Assembly: GCA_018340375.1 (NCBI GenBank)
Contig: JAFFJZ010000014.1
Location: 3,224,001 to 3,288,000 of the forward strand
DNA length: 64,000 nucleotides
Reading direction: 5' to 3'
Source: Gonatopus flavifemur
Taxonomy: Eukaryota; Arthropoda; Insecta; Hymenoptera; Dryinidae
Below are positions 1 through 10,951 of the stretch, in pieces. Within the stretch, counting starts at the first letter, position 1, and each line of letters begins with the position of its first letter. The notes beneath the pieces are model-generated. The model did no database searches and was not told the origin of the DNA. It saw nothing but the letters and a program-made list of their open reading frames with translations. Made by a program: the position numbers and the translations under genes.

Positions 1-136
1 TGAAAACTGTTATGAAAGTAATTTGTATAATTGAATGTTTGAAGGTTTGAATGGTGAGACTTCCTCAACAAAACATGTATTAGATTCTGCGCAATTTTCT
101 TCGACATTTGTTGAACTTGATCAAATTGATCTTTGT

Positions 137-850
137 TAGGGGTGTGCGGGTAGCACTTTTTATCGGGTTGGGTCGGGTTCGGGTATTTGTATTTCTTTTC
201 GGGTCGGGTCGGGTCGGGTACCCGATTAAATCGGGTTTTCCAAGTCGGGTACCCGAATATAATAAAATCGCTTGAATTTAATATTTTCAACTTCTATTCG
301 AAGTTGCCATTGCCGTTGATATTTTAAGGACAAATTGTCTTGAGCGATTGTAGGAATAAGGGGATTTCATATGAATTCAATTCTAATATGAAGAATGCCA
401 TATTCACTACAAGTCTATTAGGGTTGTTACTCCATGTAATTGATTATGCAGCGCATTAAGAAATCTCCAAATTGCTTCATGGAATGTTTATATTGATTTT
501 TTAATTCAATTAAAAAATATAATCACATTTATATCTCATAAATAATATATTATCTATTTTCGTATTTAGTAACCACAATATAGAATCTTTAACATCAATG
601 AAAATAAATATTCTTCTTATAAATATCATTCTTTTTTCATATTTTTAAATTTGAATGGAGGAAGCACAACTCTTCCACATGTTTTGTCAGCAATCCTGAT
701 CGAGTTGCTATCACAATATTTCCTACTGAGGAAAACGTTTGCTATATTTGAATTACCCGAATGTAATCGGGTACCCGAAAAACTCGGGTAATTGAAAAAC
801 CCAACCCGACCCGATAAAAACCCGATGACTCGGGTACCCGCACACCCCTA
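137..850. mobile_element. hAT-type MITE inside a P-like exon
   Basis: The 714-bp element has perfect 16-bp terminal inverted repeats, TAGGGGTGTGCGGGTA, and is flanked by an exact 8-bp target duplication ATCTTTGT (129-136 and 851-858), the hAT signature. Subterminal regions are rich in TCGGG and CCCGA repeats. It has no coding capacity. Removing the element with one duplication copy restores an open exon running into the donor at 950. Confidence 0.9.
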
Positions 851-1026
851 ATCTTTGTAAAAACATTGATCATGATGAGCTAATCAATAATGGAACATCT
901 GATGAAATTAATCGATCGAATAGTTGTTCGAATGACTTTGCTCCAGAAGGTAAAGAAAATAATCATCATCTTGTTCATTTCTCGTATATAAGTATATGTG
1001 TGTCAATCACACTATCCATTTTTCAG

Positions 1027-1220
1027 AAAAATCTACTGCGTCAGACAAATTTCTGATCAAGTCGAACGAGACAAGCCTTTTTCATGATATTCTGAATGGC
1101 GAAATTAAATTTAATCCTGCATTCAGTATGAATCCTTCTTTAATTGATAAGAATTTAATATTTTCTTCAATCAAGAGAGTATTCAATGATATTAAACAGG
1201 CTCCAATTTTGTGTAAAACG
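1027..1220 (+). pseudogene. P-like copy 1, second visible exon
   Basis: A TTTTTCAG acceptor precedes the exon and a GTAATC donor follows. It starts in phase 1, matching the phase-1 end of the exon at 949, and encodes a lysine- and asparagine-rich segment ending in the residues ILCKT. It ends in phase 0, compatible with the exon at 2596. No domain is recognisable in this piece alone. Confidence 0.6.
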
Positions 1221-1237
1221 GTAATCAACTTAATATA

Positions 1238-2531
1238 CGAGGGTGGATTGATAGGTTTCCGGCTTGACCAAGAGATGGCGCCACTAGGCCTACCTTGAGG
1301 TGGCGTTCTATAGTACCATCCTTAGATAGCTTGTAGCTATAGTTTCAGTCCGATCGCCATGTTAGTTTAGTTTTGAGAGCACGCTGACCAAGACGCCTCT
1401 GTGTTTTTCGTAAAAATGGAAAAGCTGGAAAATCGTGCTGTCATCAAATACTTTCATTTGAAGGGGTTAACGCCGAAGGAAATTAAAGAAGAGATGGACT
1501 CAACACTGGGGACATCCTCCCCATCATATTCAACCGTTAAGCAGTGGGTTTCCGAGTTTAAAAAGGGTCGTGTGAGCACCTCTGATGAGCCTCGTTCAGG
1601 ACGCCCCATTGAGGTCACAACTCCAGATATGATCGAAAAAATCCATCAAATAGTGCTGAAAGATCGCAGATTAAAAGTTCGTGAGATAGCTGAGACCTGT
1701 AAGATGTCATATGAACGTGTACAAAATATTTTGCACCAACATTTGTATATGGAAAAGCTCTGTGCAAGATGGGTGCCGCGTTTGCTAACAGTCAACCAAA
1801 AATTGATTCGAAAGAACATTTCTACCGCCAACTTGGCGTTGTATAAGCGTAATCCAAGCGAATTTTTGCGTCGATTCGTAACCGTTGACGAAACTTGGGT
1901 CCACCACTACACTCCTGAAACCAAAGAACAGTCTAAACAGTGGATTGGACCAGGGGAACCAACTCCAAAGAAGGCAAAAACAATTTTTTCGGCGAACAAG
2001 GTTATGGCTACTGTTTTTTGGGATGCAAGAGGTATTATATACATTGATTACCTTGAAAAGGGTAAAACTATCACTGGTCAATACTACGCAGACTTATTGC
2101 AACGTTTGAGCCACGAAGTGAAAATTAAACGACCTCATCTGGCGAAGAAAAAAATCTTGTTTCATCACGATAACGCACCAGCGCACACGTCAATCGTTGC
2201 GATGGCTAAAATCAACGATCTGAAGTTTGAATTAATGCCGCACCCTCCCTCCTCTCCAGACCTAGCCCCGAGTGACTATTATCTGTTTCCTAACCTCAAA
2301 AAATGGCTCGGCGGTAAGAGATTTGCGGACAATGAAGAAGTAATCGAAGCTGTAAATGGGTATTTTGAGGAGCTCGACGAATCAGTCTATAGAGATGGCA
2401 TTACTAAACTAGAACACCGCTATGAGAAATGTATCAGCCTTGGAGGAGATTATGTTGAGAAATAAAAAAAAACAAATTCTTAAAAACGTTGTTTTTCTTG
2501 GTCAGGCCGGAAACTTATCAATCCACCCTCG
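1238..2531 (+). mobile_element. full-length mariner element, copy 1
   Basis: The 1294-bp element has inverted ends beginning CGAGGGTGGATTGATA and TA target duplications at 1236-1237 and 2532-2533. It sits in the intron between the P-like exons at 1220 and 2596, in the same orientation as that gene. A copy of exactly the same length lies at 17002-18295. The left end carries small substitutions relative to the right end (AGGTTTCCGGCTTG versus AAGTTTCCGGCCTG), so its mobility is uncertain even though the gene is open. Confidence 0.95.
1416..2465 (+). CDS. mariner transposase (D34D), intact
   Basis: An uninterrupted 349-codon frame encodes a mariner-family transposase, the enzyme that cuts and pastes the element at TA sites. 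The N-terminal half carries the paired helix-turn-helix DNA-binding region, with WVPRLLT near the usual linker. The catalytic aspartates can be placed at residues 158 (VDETW), 252 (HHDNAPAH) and 287 (SPDLAPSD). The spacing of 34 residues between the last two defines D34D mariners. The start is set at the ATG opening MEKLENRAV; upstream codons are not homologous to mariner starts. HPPSSPDL differs from the usual HPPYSPDL (copy 2 keeps Y), so this copy may be slightly decayed. The subfamily was not assigned. Confidence 0.95.
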   Translation: MEKLENRAVIKYFHLKGLTPKEIKEEMDSTLGTSSPSYSTVKQWVSEFKKGRVSTSDEPRSGRPIEVTTPDMIEKIHQIVLKDRRLKVREIAETCKMSYERVQNILHQHLYMEKLCARWVPRLLTVNQKLIRKNISTANLALYKRNPSEFLRRFVTVDETWVHHYTPETKEQSKQWIGPGEPTPKKAKTIFSANKVMATVFWDARGIIYIDYLEKGKTITGQYYADLLQRLSHEVKIKRPHLAKKKILFHHDNAPAHTSIVAMAKINDLKFELMPHPPSSPDLAPSDYYLFPNLKKWLGGKRFADNEEVIEAVNGYFEELDESVYRDGITKLEHRYEKCISLGGDYVEK

Positions 2532-2595
2532 TATATGATATGATCGAAATTGGAAACATTATTGCATAAAGTTATATAAAACCTTGATTTTTCAG

Positions 2596-3120
2596 ATTGT
2601 ATTCGATGAGGAAATGAATTACACAGTGTATATTTTCAACAAACTCATAGATTTGGAAAATTCCAATGATCCTTGTGAATCAATACAAGATGTACAGTGT
2701 GTCATAGACACAGTTGATGAATTACGTATATGTGAAGGCGGACCTTCTATCAATATGTATAGGAATATATATCCTAAGTGTGCATATCAAGATAATGCTG
2801 GTAAATGGAAACACCACTTGTATCCATCAAAAATAGAAAAAGGGACAATTTGCAAGAAATGTTGGACACTTCATCATACAATGACACGTCAATTCACTCG
2901 CAAACATAAGAATGCGAATCCAATTCATGACCTGTCAATGGAAAAGAGATTTGACATCTTAAAAAAAGCAGCGAGGATTCAACAAAAAACTTTGCAACGG
3001 AAACAAAAAATATTGAACGCAGCTAAGAGCGAAATCAACCACCTGCGTGAAAAAATGGCAGAAATATCTGATCAAAGATTGGATGAAATCCTCTTAAAAA
3101 TGAATATCCCTCAAATTCAG
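2596..3120 (+). pseudogene. P-like copy 1, coiled-coil exon
   Basis: A TTTTTCAG acceptor opens the exon and a GTGAAT donor closes it; it is 175 codons with no stop. It has the pattern CxGGPxIN followed by a Cys-rich stretch (GTICKKCWTLH) and a long heptad-rich helix. The same order occurs at 15831-16352 on the minus strand (174 codons), so the two P-like genes belong to related families. This region lies between the THAP domain and the RNase H core in P-like transposases and probably mediates oligomerisation (inference). Confidence 0.75.
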
Positions 3121-4893
3121 GTGAATGAAATAAACAGTACAAATTCAACGAATTGAAAATTATTTCTCATGACTTAGATTGAATTTATTGAAAATTCATC
3201 ATTATCAAGGGCACACTGGTATGGAATGAATGGAATATCTTTTATAGTAATGATAGGTAATGAACGATGAGCTAAAAAAGTGAGTAAAAATGATATTTGA
3301 TGGATGTTGTTATTAGGTTTTCTTAGAATGTTGCTTATTTACCTTGTGTTTAATTCAAGTCCTTAACAGGATAGAAAATCAAAGCCATCTTAACTTTGTT
3401 CTTGAATGAAAATCTGCAAAATATTTAAAATGAATGTTTGATCACTTTTGTCTTACCTATTTGAGACTCAGTGTAATGAATAACGAGTTACGTTTTTAAT
3501 TTTTGCATGAATTTGATAAACTCTGATTTATTCTTAGTTCCATTTCGCTTGAACTGCATTCAAAGTAATTTACGTTTCAAATTATTTCATCTCAATATTC
3601 AACATTTTACTTAATTATATAATTCGAATCAAGCGATCGTTTATGTTGTGCTTGCATGATGCTTTCTCTGGAGATTTGAATTTACAAGATCTCTCTCAAA
3701 GAATTTCTCAACAGCGTGCTACCACAATTTTATCGAACCATACCTTTATGCCTTGAATTTGCATCATGATATATTCTATCAAATCCATATTCACTGAAAA
3801 TTTACATGAAAAGATTGATAAAAACCATGACATCTAAATTGATACCATCGATTTCAGTGAAATGATATCCCCTTTGAGAAAGTTCTTTGAACTGTATACA
3901 TAGTATACATAGCAAAATTATTGCCCCCATTCTAATACCGAAGCTGAGAAAGATAATATTAGAAAAAGACATCGTTATTCATTGAGGAGATATATTATAA
4001 TGACATTTGTGCAACGCTCAATTTTCTTGTTTGAATTGAATAAACAAAGATATAATTTTGCCAAGTAAAAATTCCATTGAAAACGGGCAGAACACTTATC
4101 CGCATCTGATGATCCGGAATTGTATCAGGTTGGAAAGACGCATCAGTTTGCATGTGATGTGGATCCAAGAGGTTCTGTCAGTTTCTGATGACATTTTTAC
4201 AAAGGTTACTTGATTGCATTCCTCTCTTGGCTCCGGCAAAACAATGTACGCAATGATTGCACTTGATGCATATAGTTCAATAAGACAGTCAGATAGAAAT
4301 GCATTGGAACTGATAAAAATCATATTCAAAGTTTATCTGTTTGAGTTTGAGCACAGAAGCACATAAACGTGATGTATAAGGCCATAAGGGCTTACACAGG
4401 TGAATCTTAGTAAAATCATGATACTTCATGCTCTATGTTTTGTGATTAGGCATTTGCGTGTTTTTGTTGATGTCTTTCTATGTGGTTTATGTTTCTTCCA
4501 ATCAGTTTTCATCTCGCATCGTGGACGGGAACTGCTTATTTCACCGCGAGTAATATCTAACATACAAATTTTTGATCATTCTGAAAAATTTCTGATGACA
4601 CATGAAAAGATATCTTACGGGTATTTGATGAGAGATATCTTTGAGAACACTAACTGACGACTTCATAAAACTCACAGAATTTTCAAATGAAGACATGCGA
4701 AAGATATCTTCTTGAATTTCTCAAGATATTCTCCAGTGTAGTCTGGAAAAGTTTCTGAAAATTTTAATCTGGGATAACTCGCATCAATGATATCACTTTC
4801 CACTTTCCTCACATGTATTACTTATCCATTAATACCTGCAAGAAATTATCCTTCCTTATTTCCCTTCTCATCCTTTGATCCTTCCTTATTTAG
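3121..4893 (+). other. 1.77-kb intron of P-like copy 1
   Basis: No convincing coding region or terminal repeat was found here. The short stretch around 4600-4740 contains AAGATATCTT-type words resembling the repetitive hairpins at 10485-10805 and 56170-56418. Confidence 0.5.
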
Positions 4894-5637
4894 GTGCAAT
4901 TAATAAAAGAATGTATCGCTGCAAGTAAAACTGCTAATACTGAAGGACGTAGATACAGCAAAGAATGGATTCTTTTGTGCATGCTTTTTCGAATAAGAAA
5001 TCCTGCGGGGTACAAGTTTCTGAGAGACAATAACATTTTACCACTACCTTCCCAAACCACTATAAAAAAATATTCAAGCCAAGTGCAGATTAAATATGGT
5101 TTTGAAGAATCGTTTTTCCAACTTCTAGCAAAAAAAGTGGCCAATCTCGATGAAAGTGCTAAACACGGGATATTAATTTTTGATGAAATGGCAGTACGAA
5201 GAAGTATTCAAGTAAATAATAAAACTTTGACATTTGAAGGGCTGGCTGATACTTATTCTACTGCATCTGGGAATGTTGGGAATGAATTGGCGGATCATGC
5301 ATTAGTTTTTATGTTTTCATTGGGTGCTAACTTTACCCAACCTATTGCTACTTCCGCCAGCAAAAACGCAACTCCTGGTTTGGTTTCGGCTCAACTCATT
5401 ATATACGCTATAATGGAGCTTGAAAAAGTTGGATGTTACGTCGATGGTATTATTTGTGATGGAGCACAAACTGATAGAAAGATGTGGACCGGATTCGGAG
5501 TATCTGGAAAAAAGGATGAAACCTGCAATTCATTCATCAACCCTTTCGACGATTCCAGAAAAGTCTATGTGTTCTCAGACACCCCTCACTTGATAAAAAA
5601 CATTCGTAATAGATTGATGAATCAAAGGAAATTGAAA
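4894..5637 (+). pseudogene. P-like copy 1, RNase H-like core exon
   Basis: The exon runs 248 codons without a stop, from a TATTTAG acceptor to a GTACTT donor. It contains the short helix region KFLRDNNILPLPSQTTIKKY, then the core motifs LIFDEMAVRRS, ADHALVFMFS, GIICDGAQTDRKMW and FSDTPHLIKNIRNRL. These are the conserved first part of the P-element/THAP9 catalytic domain. The corresponding exon of copy 2 (13555-14331, minus) aligns throughout but carries a stop. Confidence 0.85.
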
Positions 5638-5715
5638 GTACTTACTCACTTGATTATAGAGATTTTCATTGAGTAAGTTTATGTGTTTTTATGACAAAAT
5701 TCTCTTGATTTGTAG

Positions 5716-5868
5716 GTCGATGATGCTTATGTCGAATGGAAATATTACGAGTTATTGTATGATATTGACCGTTAAAATCCCGGGAATGCAAGAGTCTGTC
5801 ACAAATTAACTACAAATTCCATTCATCCTACTGCTTGCCTAAAGATGCGAGTGTCTTTGGCTACTCAG
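5716..5868 (+). pseudogene. P-like copy 1 exon with nonsense mutation
   Basis: The exon starts VDDAYVEWKYYELLYDIDR, which fits the W..Y..LY..D segment of P-like transposases, then has TAA at 5773-5775, and continues in the same frame with ARVCHKLT and KMRVSLATQ before a GTATAT donor. The single stop inside otherwise conserved sequence shows decay of a once-coding exon. Confidence 0.75.
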
Positions 5869-6027
5869 GTATATCGGCATTTTGTTTTTCACGTCCATTA
5901 TCAAAAATTTGCATCCGACTGAATATCTTTCGAACAACTAAAAAAGCATTTAATGAATGAAAAGTAGTTGAAATTCTCTAAAATTAAACCAAAACAAGAT
6001 CAACTCAAATTTTGAAATTCTGTTTAG

Positions 6028-6476
6028 ATTTTCAGTAATAGTGTTGCTTGTGGCTTAGAGTTGTATAAAAAGGAAGAACCGCAGCTATTTAGAGATTGTG
6101 AAAATACAATCATGTTCACACGGAGAATCAATGATCTCTTTGATTGTTTGAATCGGAAAATTCCAGTACAAGGCGTTCGAAAAAATAGCAAAGATTTTAA
6201 GGTACTTTCAAATTCATTACGTCTCTTTATTGAACGTCTCTTGAATATAAGTTTGATAAATTTTCGTAGACTGTGCAAAATTTTTTAATGTGGCTTGACG
6301 ATTGGGAACAAGCAGTGGAAGATAAAAAAATTTCTTCGAGTGAATTTTTAACGGACAATACCGCCCAGGGTCTTCGAGTTACAATTAATTCTACTATCGG
6401 ATTATCAAAAAAATTACTTGAACAAGAAACTTTCAAATATATTTTAACCGGAAAGCTAAATCAAGATCGACTTGAG
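6028..6476 (+). pseudogene. P-like copy 1, two inserted-domain exons (6028-6201 and 6270-6476)
   Basis: The first exon encodes IFSNSVACGL and RINDLFDCLN. The second, after a short intron, encodes FLMWLDDWEQ, FLTDNTAQGLRVTI and YILTGKLNQDRLE. Both are in phase 0 and carry hallmark motifs of the region that in P-element transposase forms the GTP-binding insertion and returns to the catalytic fold. There is no stop in either exon. Confidence 0.75.
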
Positions 6477-6820
6477 GTAATGCTATTATTATCATAATTG
6501 TCATTACTCACACAGCACAAGCGTATTCTAAATAATGTCAGTTCCGAAAAAATTCATTATGGATCTTTGGGAATTCTGTAAGAACTTTTTTTGCACACCA
6601 GGGACTCATAAAGAATTTATTCTGAACGTTCATAACGAGGACTCTTGAGTGATCCCACGATGGATAAAGATACATAAAGATTTCTTTATGACTACATCAG
6701 GACCAGCGTGCTGTGTGAATAGTATTATTATTATCATCTTATGACATTTGAATCATGTTCAATAATGTATGTTTTTATATTGATTTCGAATGATTATATT
6801 ATCTGAAATATTCGTTACAG

Positions 6821-7563
6821 CAATTTTTTGGGATCATACGTCAAGCAGGAGGGCAAAATGATCATCCAACCTTACCAACCTTCTTGCAATTATATAAAAT
6901 GCTATCATTGTATAAATTGATCAAACCGCCTAAGTTTGGTAATTGTACAGTAGAGAACTGGATCGAAAATCCTCAAATTAGTCTTGACGATCTCAAACAA
7001 GTATTTTCAAATGAAAGCATTTCTGATCGTACCAAACACATTGCTGAATTGAAGCAAAAACTGGATCATATGATCAATATTGAAGAATATGAGTGTGACG
7101 ATGTTTTTGAAGATTATTATGAACAAGCTCCTATTTTTGATTGTGTGATTTATTATATCACTGGATTTGTCTGCAAAAAGTTGAGGAAAATTATCAAATC
7201 TACCGTCTGTGAAAAATCGCTGGAAAATGATTCAGTCTACAGTATAAAAAATGTCGCAGGATTAGTGAACATAAAAACTTGTGGAAAACTTATACATCCG
7301 AATCTGAAGTTTTACCATTTTTTCAGAGATGTGGAGACATACTTCTTGAAAAATATTGAATCTCTTTCGGTGTTTATACTAGAACTATTTCGGATGTGAT
7401 AGAAAATGTTAAAATGACGTTTCCATGTGAAATACATAAAGAAAAAGTTTTTTCATATTCGTTACATTATTATGTTACCATGAGGATGCGACAATATTCG
7501 AAAATAAAATCTCAGGACGTGCAAAAAATTAGTAGAGATAAGAAAAAAATCGCTAAGTTGTAA
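6821..7563 (+). pseudogene. P-like copy 1, C-terminal exon with frameshift
   Basis: After a GTTACAG acceptor the exon opens with FFGIIRQAGGQNDHPT, a signature of P-like transposases, and later has the Cys-containing ITGFVCKKLRK. The frame stops at 7397-7399, but the neighbouring frame continues with a family-like tail (CEIHKEKVFSYSLHYY) to TAA at 7561-7563. A small indel between roughly 7330 and 7385 therefore shifted the frame. Confidence 0.75.
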
Positions 7564-8530
7564 AATGAATAATATAATCATATCACCACTATAATTATAT
7601 ATTATGATGATCAGCGTAACACAAGACTGTATTTTTTCTGTGATAATATATAAGAATGTACATCACAACCCCAAGAGAACATGAAGCTCTAGAGAACGTT
7701 CAATGCATGTTAATTTAATCTAAAATTGACGTACGATGCTTGCGTTTTGTTGGGGAAGCGATTTAATTATTGAAAATTCTTTCCTAACGCAATAAATTAT
7801 CAAAACAAATTGAGTTCCTATTATTTATATTATTCGTTCAAATAATTGTTTTATTTATTTTTGATCGTCAACTCGCTTCAATGAATGATCCATATTTTCT
7901 AATTTAATATCCTCTGTATAGGATAGACAGATTAATATTCACTGGAGAAACTTTATTTATAATAAGACTAGATGTAAGGTCATTTTCACTGAAAAGGGAA
8001 TTTGTGAAAATCGCTGATGATGTAATAATATCATTGTTCGGCCAGAATCCAATAATTTGTTGAATGGTCAAGTTATTTCGTACTTTGAAGTACGAAAAAT
8101 TTCCTTCTCATGAGAAAGAAATGCCCTTGGGTCTTCCTATTGATAGTCAGTCAAGTTGTCTCTATTCTGTGTCCATGATTTTTTTTTTCTTCTCATTTTC
8201 AGTTCAAAGCGATCGAGATCAATCGTATGTGATTATGAGAAAGCACCTATCTTATCTAATAATTGTGTTTTCTTGTAGTGATCACGAAACTCTCTTTGGA
8301 AATTTCAAAGCATCCTTTATTCACAAATTTCCAATGAAAATATAGTAACGCTCTTTCATGCATGCTTGACTAACGTCTTGTATGTTTTTCTAAAAGATAT
8401 CATTTTCAGATATGACAAATGTTGGAGACGTCCAAGAAATATTTCAAGGTTGTTTCAAGAATTTTGAATTCATTCAACAAGTGCAAGATACACTATAAAA
8501 AAGTTTTACGTAGAGTCATATAAAATATCA
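7564..8530. other. no feature recognised
   Basis: AT-rich sequence with no supported gene, terminal repeat or RNA. Short open stretches here look like chance. Confidence 0.4.
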
Positions 8531-8706
8531 TTGGTAATATGTCAGCCCATGGGATATTGTGGAATTTTACAGAATATTGTAACTTTTCACAATGTTATAT
8601 CGTGTGAAATTAAAATTTTTGGTAAAATCACATTATAAATCCTAGGAAAAAAATTATAAATTGTAGTCAAAATTCCACAATATACCGTGAGCGAATATAT
8701 TACCAA
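8531..8706. repeat. imperfect hairpin, possible MITE
   Basis: The left arm GGTAATATGTCAGCCCATGG and what follows are the imperfect complement of the right arm ending in CGAATATATTACC, with ATATTGTGGAATTTT matched by AAAATTCCACAATAT. The outer target duplication is not clear. Confidence 0.45.
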
Positions 8707-9152
8707 TTATATATTGTGTAATTTTTACATCAAGTTTTCACAGTGTATTCCAAGACATGGAAATATTATGTGAGAAATCATAAAAACTATCGGCCCTTAT
8801 TATTGTGATTTTGAATTACCCGCTTTTGCTGGCCTGAATTACTCCGATCCCCTCTAGCGGCGGAATCAGAAAATATGACATATGTCCCGCATACATACAA
8901 AAAACGATACACCTATTCTTCGTACATCGTGTACTGGAATGAGCACCATTCAAAAATTTTTCGTCAAAGAGAGATAGTTGGGTACACTGTGCGAGAAAAA
9001 AAAGCAGATACCCTTCACACTCATCATCTCTTTTTAAGATGCATGTATTGAAAAGAAACAACGCTATTTCATCTTGCATTTCACACTGACGAGAGATCTC
9101 TTCTTCCATCCTACAGGAAATTTCGCCAGTGCTCTTTCCAGTATTTTATATA

Positions 9153-10339
9153 CAGGTTGGTTGAAAAGTTTCTGCGTTCGAAATGAAAGAATACTGTTTT
9201 TGTTACGAGATATATTTTTTTATTCAATATAATCTCCTAGGAGCTCAATACACTTGTTCCAATGATCTTCCAATAATTTTATCCCATCCTTATGATGGTT
9301 TTCCGGAAGCTCTGCAAAATAACCGTCTACGGCTGCTATGGCCTCTTTATTCGACGAAAAATGCTTTCCGAGAAGGAATTGTTTGAGATTTCTGAAGAGA
9401 TAGTCGCTCGGAGCCAAATCTGGCGAATACGGTGGATGTTCGAGCAATTCGTACTTGAGTTCTTTGAATTTAGCCATCGTCAAAACACTTTTGTGAGCAG
9501 GTGCATTATCTTGATGAAAAATGATTTTTTTCTTCTTTAAACCAGGTCTTTTCTCACGAATTTTTTCATCCAGCTGATCCAAAAGGCTGCAGTAATATTC
9601 GGAGTTGATTGTTTTACCTTTCTGAGGATAATCAATGAACGAAATTCGATCGACGAAATTTAGGATCATGGTGGTAGATCCAAGTCTCATCCATAGTTAT
9701 AAAACGACGCGAACAATCGGTTTTATTCTGCTTAAAACGCTCCAAATTACGCTGAGAAATTTGTTTTCGATCCAGTTTTTGTTGAATTGTTAACGTGTGC
9801 GGCACTAACTTTCCAAACAGTTTCTTCATACGTAATTCTTCATGTAAAATATGGAGTACTCGTTCGTCTGAGATGCCTATGGCATTAGCAATTCCACGCT
9901 TAGTCAAACTTGGATCTTCACTAACCATATTATGTACATGCTCAATGATTTCTGTTGTGGTTGCAGTTTTTGGTCGTCCTTCGCGTGGATCGTCTTCAAG
10001 GCTAGTACGACCACGTTTGAATTCACCAGCCCAAAATTCAACGGTGCGTTTTGCAGGTGAGGACTCCTTATACACTTCTGACAATTGTTCATGAATATCC
10101 TTTGCTTTTGAACCCTTCAAAACAAAGGATCTAATAACTGCACGATACTCAATCTTTTCCATATTAAGAAAAATCAATGACACATCAACTTCAAATGGCT
10201 TGTAAACAAAGAATGAATTGACAGAATGACTTGTAACTTCGCATGTGTTCTCAGGACAGATATACCAACTTGAGACAAAAAAAGTTTTGAGCTAGCAGTG
10301 CTATCTCTTGGTGAGCGCAGGAACTTTTCAACCAACCTG
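9153..10339 (-). mobile_element. internally deleted mariner of a second type
   Basis: Inverted ends CAGGTTGGTTGAAAAGTTTC and the complement of GGAACTTTTCAACCAACCTG are flanked by TA at 9151-9152 and 10340-10341. The element is 1187 bp, shorter than usual because its coding region has lost a block. Its termini and protein differ clearly from the mariners at 1238 and 17002. Confidence 0.9.
9220..10162 (-). pseudogene. mariner transposase, disrupted by internal deletion
   Basis: From the ATG at 10162 the frame encodes the helix-turn-helix half (MEKIEYRAVIRSF) through MDETWIYHHDPKF. A deletion with frame change follows, and the second frame resumes at ISFIDYPQKGKTINSEYY and carries HQDNAPAH and SPDLAPSD to the stop. 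About 40 residues that normally lie between these blocks are missing, so the catalytic domain is broken. All three catalytic aspartates are nonetheless still encoded. Confidence 0.9.
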
Positions 10340-10484
10340 TAGTTCAATGGTTACGCACGAGATCTCCGCTGATCTCCGCTAAGTAATACGTTCTCAACGT
10401 GCCTCGGACTATTCAACCGTCATACTTATCACGTACTCGTTTATACTAACTGTTCAAGTACAAGTTGGTACAACCCACACAGAC

Positions 10485-10805
10485 AAAAAGAGCTCTTTTA
10501 GATATCTAAAAGATGTCTTTGAAAACTGCAAGAGCTCTTGCAAGACCTTTCCAAAAGATCTCTTTTCGTGAGCGAAAAGATGTCTTATGCAACACCAATA
10601 GATATCTTTTAGTTGTCTTCAAGAAATCTGAAAGACATCTTCAAGAAATGTTTAAGAATTCTCAATGATTTCTTGAAGATGTCTTTGAGAGCTCTTGAAG
10701 AGATCTTAAATCCTTCTTGAAGAATTCTTAAACCCCTCCTGAAGACTTTCTGAAGAACTCTCAAATATCTCTTGAAGATTTCTTGAAAGTATTATTAAAA
10801 TGTCT
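10485..10805. repeat. repetitive GAAGA/TCTTC-rich inverted-repeat tract
   Basis: Words such as AAGAGCTCTT, AGATATCT, TCTTGAAGA and AAGATGTCTT recur in both orientations, so much of the 320 bp can fold on itself. The same vocabulary is found in the hairpin at 56170-56418 and around 4600-4740. No clear terminal duplication was seen. Confidence 0.5.
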
Positions 10806-10951
10806 TAATTAAAATATTAAAATATCCATAACCATACGAATTCATTCATTATTTTGATTTATTAATTAGAATAAAGGCTTACCAAAACATATGAGGTGTT
10901 TGCATATAATTCGAATGCAAAAATACTTCAAGCATTTTTCATGCATGTATA

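Larger units (their letters stand above)
35..7563 (+). pseudogene. P-element/THAP9-like transposase gene, copy 1 (decayed, eight readable exons)
   Basis: Exons joined by GT-AG introns in compatible phase can be read at about 59-136 plus 859-949, then 1027-1220, 2596-3120, 4894-5637, 5716-5868, 6028-6201, 6270-6476 and 6821 to about 7560. Together they give the body of a P-superfamily transposase: a coiled-coil region, the RNase H-like core (IFDEM, GIICDGAQ, FSDTPHLIKNIRN), the inserted domain (FLTDNTAQGLRVTI) and the C-terminal motif FFGIIRQAGGQNDHPT. The copy cannot be functional: an in-frame TAA lies at 5773-5775, a frameshift falls near 7340-7385, and a MITE splits the first exon. No THAP exon is visible, so it would lie before the window. 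Terminal repeats were not found. The family call is strong; element versus host-gene relic is open. Confidence 0.8.

Noticed and set aside
8816..9109. 97-codon minus-strand frame
   Set aside because: No recognisable domain, no splice or context support; composition is compatible with chance.
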